A stretch of DNA of 64,000 nucleotides from Bufo bufo. Taxonomy: Eukaryota; Chordata; Amphibia; Anura; Bufonidae. The stretch's first letter is position 1. The number at the start of each line of letters is the position of its first letter. The stretch is from positions 503,112,556 to 503,176,555 of the forward strand of contig NC_053392.1 of assembly GCF_905171765.1 (NCBI RefSeq), read 5' to 3'. Below are positions 56,856-64,000 of the stretch, one piece after another. Below the pieces are notes generated by a model, which did not search any database, was not told where the DNA came from, and saw only the letters and a list, made by a program, of their open reading frames with translations. A program made the position numbers and the translations under genes.

Positions 56856-57827
56856 TGCAGCGTCCCACTATGTGTGTGTGGGCACTGCTTAAAAGTACTT
56901 TTTGATCATAGGAATTGCATTGTACTGTAATGTATAACTTTGCATTTGTGTGACTGCAAAATCCCTGTTAACAGGCCTATTAGGTGCAATTTATACATCC
57001 CACCACTAGATGGGTATAAAGTGCAGGTCCTATACATACCCTGGTCGGGCTTAGTGAGAAGGGGGAGATCAGATGAGATGAGATTAGTTCAGGTCAGTGG
57101 TTAGAGCAGTTCAATTCAATTGAGATCACAGGTCAGTGTGAAGTTCAAAGAGTGAACAGGTGCAGATCCAGCACTTCAGCTCTAAAGAAAAGTTCTAGTC
57201 CAGAGAGGGACCAGAGAAACAAACCAATTTAACTTCGTTCAAAGGGTAAAAGCCGTAGCCCAGGCAAAAAGGACCTTTGGGATATTTTAGGTGAAGGATA
57301 CCCTAGCCTCCGGCAACCTCACCAAGATTCCACTGAAATTGAAGTAACCCACTGCTCCAAAACCAACCAAGCACCTGACAAGCCCTAAACAGTGGATTTG
57401 CAGTATAGACTCTGTATCATCTAAAGACTGCATAAATGTACCACAGCAACTGAAAATCCACTAAAGTAAAAGTTGTGAATTGCATCTTACCTCTGTCTAC
57501 CTCATTATTACTACCTATGGTTGTACCACCATTAACGGTACTGGCGTCACGACAAATTTCATCAAAGGACTCAGCCGCAACAAGCACCCTAAGCACCCTT
57601 AACATCAAGGGCACCTCAACCACCATCTTGGCTGATGCTTCCTACCACAGAGCGTGCATCGGAGGATTTCGTGCTGTCCACCTCAACACTGTGCTGCCAG
57701 CCCAGGGAGGCTATAGGCTAACCGTGAGTAAACTGATGAACTGTGTGTTATACCATTTGACCCCTCATCGGTCTACCGTGAACCTCACGTGTACCCCCTG
57801 CGACTGGCTGGCTGCATAACTTTTTAT
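56856..57827 (+). repeat. 5' LTR of Gypsy element
   Basis: Start TGCAGCGTCCCACTA is fixed by the match with 63897-64000. The end is inferred from the TGGCG at 57828. An alternative end near 57541 is possible because a similar TGGCGTCACGA occurs there. Confidence 0.7.
57015..57020 (+). promoter_or_regulatory. Candidate TATA box in LTR
   Basis: TATAAA in GGGTATAAAGTGC, about 160 bp into the LTR. Position is reasonable for an LTR promoter; no start-site evidence. Confidence 0.4.
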
Positions 57828-57845
57828 TGGCGTCACGAACAGGAT
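57828..57845 (+). other. Candidate primer-binding site
   Basis: TGGCGTCACGAACAGGAT directly follows the inferred LTR end; TGG complements the CCA end of a tRNA. The tRNA was not identified. Interval 57846-58635 is untranslated leader with no recognised feature. Confidence 0.5.
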
Positions 57846-58635
57846 AATTAACCCCTGCGCCATATTTGAAAGACGGTCGCATGTGAATAAGCCCCTTAAT
57901 CATATTGAGAGACTTTTGCTTATTGTGCGCTGTTTTGGGGTCCAGAACTGTCCAAACCGTTTGCAAAGTATATGGAGGTGCTATACTAGTCCCCAGCATC
58001 AAAATCGCAGTGTCAAAAGTGTGAAAATTCAACATTTGCGTGTCACTATAACTGCTTGCTGTCAGTGAATAGACTGTTACTGTGAAAACTAATATGGCCA
58101 TCGGAGCTCCGATTTGATAAATAACACTGCACCATCACTGAGCTAATTGGCGACACCCCCTGCAGAGCGGGAAAACCAGTGTGCCGCCCTTTTATTCAAA
58201 GTTGTGCGATTCAAGCTCATCCTACCTGTACAGTGTGGGTTCTGAGAGGCGGGCCCTGTATGCAAGCGCAGCGCCGCCTCCTCTGCTTGTGGCCAAAGGG
58301 AGACTCCGCGCACGGGAGGACGGTGTGACGTGCGTACATCCCCAAGGTATCGCGAGAAATACACCGGCAAGCTGCCGGATCGCATCGCATTGCCTGTCTG
58401 CCCCCATGTAACTACCGCAGACTGTATTGTATTATTGCCACGTCAAAGTGAAGCACCGATAACCAGGAGCGCCACTAGGAATCTGAATAAGCGCTGCCTG
58501 AGTACTGTACTTAGCCGACATTGCACATTTAAAGGGCCATACACCGGGAAAATCGCGGTCGCCCATAGCAACGTTAAGTAAAGAGTATTGCAAGCCACAA
58601 TTAACCTATCTGACCATAATTAAACTATTGTCAAC

Positions 58636-59672
58636 ATGTCTGTGCAGGAAGATAACGTGCAGGCTGACCTCCGCGGACCCACTGCGGCAGCCAGTCCTAG
58701 CGCAATGCCAACTGCTGCAGCACCAAGTTTAATGCCTCTAACTATGCCTTATTATTTTGGGGCCCCCTGGTTCCCACGTTATTCCGGTGAAACTCATACT
58801 TTAAGGGACTTTAAAGAAAAAATGCTTGCTGTGTTCAGGTTGTACCCTGTATCCCCAGAACAGCAGATGGCGATTCTTCTTGCGCAATTAGAAGGAGCTG
58901 CTCTCAGAGAAGTGAAATCCTGGCCAAGTTCAGAGAGGAGGACACTGGAGCAGATATTTGAACGTCTCTACACCACCTTTGAACCCAGGACCGTGTCCGA
59001 GGTCAAGATGAGGTTCTTCAGTAAGAAACAACAAACGGGTGAGTCACTTAGAGACTTTGCATTATCTTTACAAGAAGCCCTTAGAGCTGTTGTACAAGTA
59101 GACCTTCGTGAGGCAGAGAATCAGGACAAAACCCTGAATGAACAGTTTATTGAAGGTGCTAATACAGACAATTTAAAAAGTCAGCTAAGAATGTTGAAAG
59201 TGCTGCTTTCCTAGATTTTAAAGAACTAGCTATCAGTATACTGGGAAAAAGTTTACCAACAGAACCCGTTGGATCCGCTGTAGTGCCAGTAACACAGCCG
59301 GTTACCCCTGTCAAACCTTCACCTGTCGCCAGTCAGGCAACTCAAGCCCCAATTCCTGACGCAGTTGCTGCCCTTACTGAGCCAGTCCAATTCCTAACTA
59401 AAAGTCTGGAGAACGTTCACAAAAAATTGGAACAATGGGACAAGCCACTATTACTGGAGGATGAGAAACCAGTATCCAGAAGGCTCTTCTCCCCTGATTA
59501 CAAAGGGACTTACTCCAGAAATTCAGGCGGACGCCCACCAGACCGCACTAGTACCCCTAAACGGCCTATATGTACATACTGTCACAAACCAGGTCATACT
59601 GAAGCCACCTGCTGGTGGTTAAACGGGCAACCCCCGAGGTCAGGGACCACCCATCGGGAGGTAGATCAATAG
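58636..59672 (+). pseudogene. Gypsy Gag with CCHC knuckle
   Basis: Open from ATG 58636 (MSVQEDNVQADL) to 59214. The capsid-like region has WFPRYSGETHTLRDFKEKM, LLAQLEGAALREVKSW and RFFSKKQQTGESLRDFALS. A small frame change at about 59200 joins it to 59220-59672 (AFLDFKELAISILGK), which ends in the zinc knuckle CTYCHKPGHTEATC (C-x2-C-x4-H-x4-C). It would form particles and bind element RNA. One frameshift seen; otherwise well kept. Confidence 0.88.
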
Positions 59673-60181
59673 GTCCCGAAGATCCTTATTGGATGCCAAG
59701 ATATGTAGGATCCCGTCCAGGAGTGACCCTTCTGATAAATGGAGTTTCTTTTGATGCTCTAGTTGACACAGGATCCCAAGTTACTACCATGCAGCAAACC
59801 GCATTTGAGAAATACTGGGATCAAAATCAACTTACCCAGCCACCAGAATCCTGGCTGAGTCTCATAGCCAGCAACGGCAAACCTGTACCAATACAGGGTT
59901 ACTGGGAATCTACCATTCAAATAGGAAGAACTATCCTATCCCAACAAGGCATCATTGTAGTGCAAGTAAAAGAAAACAATAACAACCCTCCTATAGTGCT
60001 AGGCATGAATGTCCTTAGGAATTGCTATGTCGAAATGTTGGAAGCTTTACATCAATCAGTGTCTACTGCTTCTTTTGCTTCTAAGAAGGTAATCCAACAA
60101 ACTATCCGTGTGCTGAGTGCGCAACAGAAATTCGCCAATGAAAGAGGAGAAATTTGCTGTGTCCGCATCCGAGACAATTAA
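59615..60181 (+). pseudogene. Gypsy protease
   Basis: Overlaps the Gag 3' end in another frame, the usual arrangement for frameshift expression. FDALVDTGSQVTTM holds the catalytic DTG; GMNVLRNCYVEML is the C-terminal flap region. It stops at TAA 60179-60181, in the same frame as the RT that follows, so this stop probably arose by mutation. Confidence 0.85.
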
Positions 60182-60184
60182 CCA

Positions 60185-62190
60185 GTGATTCTCAGGCCCA
60201 ACACTGAAACTCTCCTATGGTGCCGAGCTGTAGTCGGAATTCAAGGTCAGGACTACCAAGCCTTGGTGGAACCAGTTGTTTGGGAAGACTATCCTTTAGT
60301 CAGAGCTGCAAGAAGTCTGGTAACCGTCACTGAGGCTAAAGTACCTATTCGTCTTCTCAACTTAAGTGATCACAACGTCACATTGGCCAAATACCGTCCT
60401 ATTGCACAGCTGATCCAAATCACCTTTCAAGACGTCCTCAGTGTGACTACATATCACAAGAAAGTACACCCACAGGGTCAAAACTTAAACTTCCCCTGGT
60501 GGAAAGAACTTCATGTGGGAGATGCCTCCACACCAGAACACCACATAGAAGGTGTATTACAAGTCATGAAGGAACATCACCGTGCCTTCAGCAAACATTC
60601 TACAGACTATGGAGAAGTAGACATCATCAAACACTCCATCCCTACAGGTTCACACCCACCGATCAAGGAAAGGTATCGGCCTATACCACCTACTATGTAC
60701 CAATCTGTCAAGCAAATGATTCAAGAGATGAAAGACTCAAACATCATTGAAGACAGCCATAGCCCATGGGCTGCACCATTAGTCCTAGTCCGGAAAAAAG
60801 ACGGCAACATAAGATTCTGTGTGGACTACAGGAAAATCAACCAAATTACCCACAAAGATGCTTATTCTTTGCCACGCATAGAGGAATCCTTGACAGCTTT
60901 AGGATCTTCAGCCTACTTCTCTACTCTTGATTTAACCAGTGGATACTGGCAAGTAACAATGGCACCAGAAGATCATGAGAAGACTGCATTCACCACCCCT
61001 ATGGGCCTATTTAAGTTCAACTGCATGCCCTTTGGACTTTGCAATGCGCCTGGAACTTTTCAGAGCCTCATGGAACGTTGTCTGGGCCACAAAAATTTTG
61101 AAACCGTCCTGCTATACTTAGATGACGTCATCATCTATTCCAAGTCTTATGAAGACCATTTGAAACATCTGGCCGAAGTTTTCCAAGTTCTAATTAAACA
61201 CGGACTTAAAGTTAAACCATCCAAGTGTCATCTGCTGAAGCCAGAAGTTAAATACTTAGGGCATATCGTCTGCTCTGAAGGTGTTAAACCGGACCCAGAG
61301 AAGATAGCCACAGTCCGTAATTGGCCTACTCCCACTACGGTAAAAGAGGTAAGAAGTTTCCTTAGCTTCGCAGGGTATTACAGACGTTTTATTCCTCATT
61401 TTGCCCAAATTGCAGAACCAATCTTGGAATTTTTGAGAGGGCATCCTAAAAGATACCAGAAGACTCCCATACCAGTGGAACAGTGGAACACTGAAAGAGA
61501 AATTGCCTTCCAGCTCCTGAAGAAGAAATTAACCGAACCACCAATCTTAGGTTATCCGGATTACCAACAGCCATTTCATCTTTACACAGATGCAAGTAAG
61601 GCCTGGGAGCTGTTTTGTCACAAGTACAAGAAGGTAAAGAGAGAGTCATTTCCTACGCTAGTAGATCTCTGAGAGGTAGTGAAAAGAATGACCAAAATTA
61701 CAGTTCCTTCAAGTTGGAATTCCTCGCACTCGTGTGGGCTGTCACAGAAAAATGTAAAGACTACCTTGCCGCAACACCCTTCGTGGCCTTCACTGATAAT
61801 AATCGCCAAGTTAGGAGCGTTGGAGCAAAGATGGGCCTCACGCCTTGCTAACTACAACTTTACTGTGAAATACAGAACAGGAAAAGCAAACGAAAATGCA
61901 GATGCTTTATCCCGTCTGCCAACTAAGGAGGACCCTACGTCACAAGAAGATATCTGGGAAGAGGTAGAAATGCCATCCTTCTATAACAACTTCGCCCATC
62001 AAGACATCATCACTGTTAAAGGGAGAAAGATCTTCAACTCTCAACTGCAAGTGGATCCGAAATCTCATGTAGACCAAGAAAGATGGATCAAGTTGCAGAA
62101 CGAAAGCAGAGTGTTAAGAGAATTGCAAGATTTCTTCACTAGTGGAAGAATCTCAGAAAGAATTCGCTGAAAAAAATGCTGATCTAGAGT
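60185..62190 (+). pseudogene. Gypsy reverse transcriptase and RNase H
   Basis: The RT is open to 61672: WAAPLVLVRKKDGNIRFCVD, FSTLDLTSGYWQV (first D), MPFGLCNAPGTFQ, and VLLYLDDVIIYSK with an intact YLDD. The thumb FLSFAGYYRRFIPHFA follows. RNase H starts LYTDASKAWE, then a frame change near 61600 leads to SYASRSLRGSEKNDQNYSS and ALVWAVTEKCKDYL. A short deletion after FTDNN and another frame change lead to NADALSRLP. The RT catalytic centre is intact; the RNase H is broken. Confidence 0.9.
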
Positions 62191-63402
62191 TGTCCAAATT
62201 ATGGAGACATAGAAAACACCTCTTTCTACAAAAAGGCCTACTACTAAGAAGAACTCTAGACCCAGTTACATGGGATTGTCTATACCAAATCCTAATACCA
62301 CGCCGTGATGCAAGAATCATTCTGGAAATGTATCATGACCAATCAGGACACTTTGACGTGGAGAAAACTGAAGCCACCATCCGTAGATTTTACTGGATCG
62401 GAATCAGAGGAGATATTGAGAAATGGTGATCAAGGATCTGCCTTTGAATCCCAACTCTTTAAAGAACTATGTACTTTTCACAATTGTCAAAAAATCAGGA
62501 CCACAGCGTATCTTTGTGAAAAGATGAACCAAGCTCTTATTGAAATGTTAAGAGCAGTCCCACCTGCCACAAGAAATGATTGGCCTACTTTATTGCCTCA
62601 GCTGATGTATACTTACAACAACACTATCCATTGTTCTACTGGGTATACACCCTACTACCTTATGTTTGGCCGACAAGGTACCTTATCTGCTGACCACACT
62701 TTGGGCGTACAAGTGCCTGATGCAATCAACCCCCTTCCACAGACTGATTGGGTGGCTGAAAGGTGCTTGGTTAACACGCAAGAAATTGTTCAACAACGTA
62801 TGGAACATGCCCAAGAGAAACAACAAAAAGACTACAATCAATCTGCCAAGGCAGAACCACTCAAAATTGGTGATCGTGTCTGGTTAAAGAATAACCACCG
62901 AACCAGCAAACTTGATAGCAAATGGGAGAGAGAACTTTACACCATTTCCGCTATTTTAAATCCAGAAACTGACACATATGACATTACCCAAGAGGATAAA
63001 TCCTGTGTAGTACACAGGAATCGCCTAAAGTTGTGCCTTAAAGAGGACATCCCAGAAGAAACTTCTCAAAAAGAAGCTGTTCCAGAGGAAATTCAAACCA
63101 TTGAGCCAGAATTGGAGAAAACAACTGAGCCAGAAGGAACAATGCAGTCCTTTGGAAAAACATTGCTAGCTTCTGATCCTTTGCAATGGTTCTTAACCCC
63201 ATGGCTTAACATTCTAGTGCCTACTAAAACTAATACCCCAACACTTCAACCAGAAATCGAAGTTGTCACCATTCAGGAAACCCCACGTTCCCCGGAAACA
63301 ATATCTGAAGAATCACAGCTACTTCGGAGATCTGAGAAGAGTACAAGAGGACAACCTCCAGTACGTTATGGAGATTTCCTGCTTCAGCAGCCGAGAAGTT
63401 AA
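62142..63402 (+). pseudogene. Gypsy integrase with core deletion
   Basis: The N-terminal finger region (ILEMYHDQSGHFDVEKTEATI, FYWIGIRGDIEKW) ends at a stop near 62427. The next frame resumes at DQGSAFESQLFKELC, the second catalytic D region, so the CxxC half of the finger and the first catalytic D are deleted. In TTAYLCEKMNQALIEML a few residues before the glutamate are also missing. The C-terminal part (GDRVWLKNNHRTSKLDSKW; CVVHRNRLKLCLKED) and a P/E-rich tail run to the stop at 63400. Inactive. Confidence 0.88.
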
Positions 63403-63896
63403 TATCCAGCCATGTTAATTCAGAAACAGGACTGCTAATCTTGTTTATCGTGTTCCATTTGCCTTAAAGGACTTTTTAAGGGACTATTTGCCTATTTTTG
63501 CAACGCTCAAGTCCGCACCCGGAGATAGACTTTCACGTACCTGAGCCTCCATGATATTCCATTATTATATTTATTTGTGCCCAGGGAACGGACTCATATC
63601 CTGTGACCCTCCTGAGATGTTTATTTTAGTTTCTCCTCATCATTATGGACTATCTTAGTTGCCGGTATCAAAGCAGTATTCAGAGACAATAAGGTGTTAC
63701 CCCATTTGATACATTTCGTTGTTGCCTGAGATATGCTTGCCTAACACGTTTTATTCTTAGGTACAAGAAGTACAAGAATGTGAGTTATGGCATTATTTCC
63801 CTGTGCATGCATGCTTCTCCTTTTTATATCTTACAGGAAGAAACAACATTGAGTCAAGAATGTGTCGAGGTCGACTACCATTTTACCATGGGGGTA
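63403..63896 (+). other. Gypsy 3' untranslated region and polypurine tract
   Basis: No coding. Ends in CCATGGGGGTA (63886-63896), a short purine tract directly before the 3' LTR. Confidence 0.6.
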
Positions 63897-64000
63897 TGCA
63901 GCGTCCCACTACGTGTGTGTGGGCACTGCTTAAAAGTACTTTTTGATCATAGGAATTGCATTGTACTGTAATGTATAACTGCATTTGTGTGACTGCAAAA
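63897..64000 (+). repeat. 3' LTR of Gypsy element, first 104 bp
   Basis: TGCAGCGTCCCACTACGTG onward matches 56856-56961 with one substitution and a two-base gap by eye. Cut by the window end. Confidence 0.92.

Larger units (their letters stand above)
56856..64000 (+). mobile_element. Gypsy retrotransposon (non-chromoviral), runs off the window
   Basis: 5' LTR, primer-binding-like site, Gag, protease, RT, RNase H, integrase and the first 104 bp of the 3' LTR are present in the Ty3/Gypsy order. No chromodomain is seen, and the pol sequence is unlike the chromoviruses here. Coding is broken at several points and the integrase core is deleted. Because the 3' LTR is cut by the window end, its target duplication cannot be checked. 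Confidence 0.92.

Noticed and set aside
1..64000. An undescribed multi-gene system (defence island, biosynthetic cluster or similar)
   Set aside because: No operon-like gene grouping; every coding segment maps to a known class of mobile element.

Overview
This window is a piece of transposon-packed, gene-poor DNA from a vertebrate. I infer an ectothermic vertebrate, most likely an anuran amphibian. The reasons are the co-occurrence in 64 kb of Penelope-like elements, a BEL/Pao element, chromoviral and other Gypsy elements, a Ngaro/DIRS-type element, an L1-like LINE, seven Tc1/mariner copies and several hAT, Harbinger-like and TTAA-type elements. BEL/Pao, Ngaro and active-looking Tc1 are not expected together in mammals or birds. 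The terminus at 2100-2152 also looks to me like a repeat common in frog genomes, from memory only. I found no host protein-coding exon, tRNA or rRNA. Every credible coding stretch belongs to a mobile element, and only one, the Tc1 transposase at 5352-6374, reads as an intact gene.

Layout. 1-2152: right part of a TTAA-bounded DNA transposon whose body is a chain of alternately inverted ~384-bp units, inserted in a Penelope-like element (PLE) fragment that runs to about 3125. 3370-9687: a five-part nest: a TAA-flanked MITE is split by a DD35E Tc1, which is split by a PLE with 14-bp target duplication, which is split by an intact DD34E Tc1; the PLE also carries a head-to-head inverted copy of its own 3' part. 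10840-12240: a second PLE family, endonuclease end. 12241-17228: mostly unassigned sequence with tandem repeats. 17229-20145: a dead Tc1 abutting a 5' part of a Ngaro/DIRS-type element. 20919-28345: a 72-bp tandem array split by a full-length chromovirus (two 652-bp LTRs, 5-bp target duplication), itself split just before its chromodomain by a DD37E Tc1-like element.

28442-39075: a degraded BEL/Pao element with very unequal LTRs, an internal ~561-bp tandem duplication in the integrase region, and a hAT-type element in only one of the two duplicate copies. 39272-41375: four short MITEs. 41617-44271: an antisense chromovirus remnant. 45601-47571: a hAT-type element with a perfect 30-bp palindrome centred on TGACGTCA. 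47830-49197: 3' end of an L1-like LINE. 49742-51765: two dead Tc1 copies. 52465-52985: T2/Kolobok-like MITE. 53112-56170: a hAT-type element carrying a minisatellite that hosts a rearranged Tc1. 56480-56855: hAT-type elements. 56856-64000: a Gypsy element running off the window.

The genes do not form a pathway; they are independent selfish elements whose nesting gives a relative insertion order. Three Penelope-linked hammerhead-ribozyme motifs on the minus strand are the most interesting functional RNA signal.
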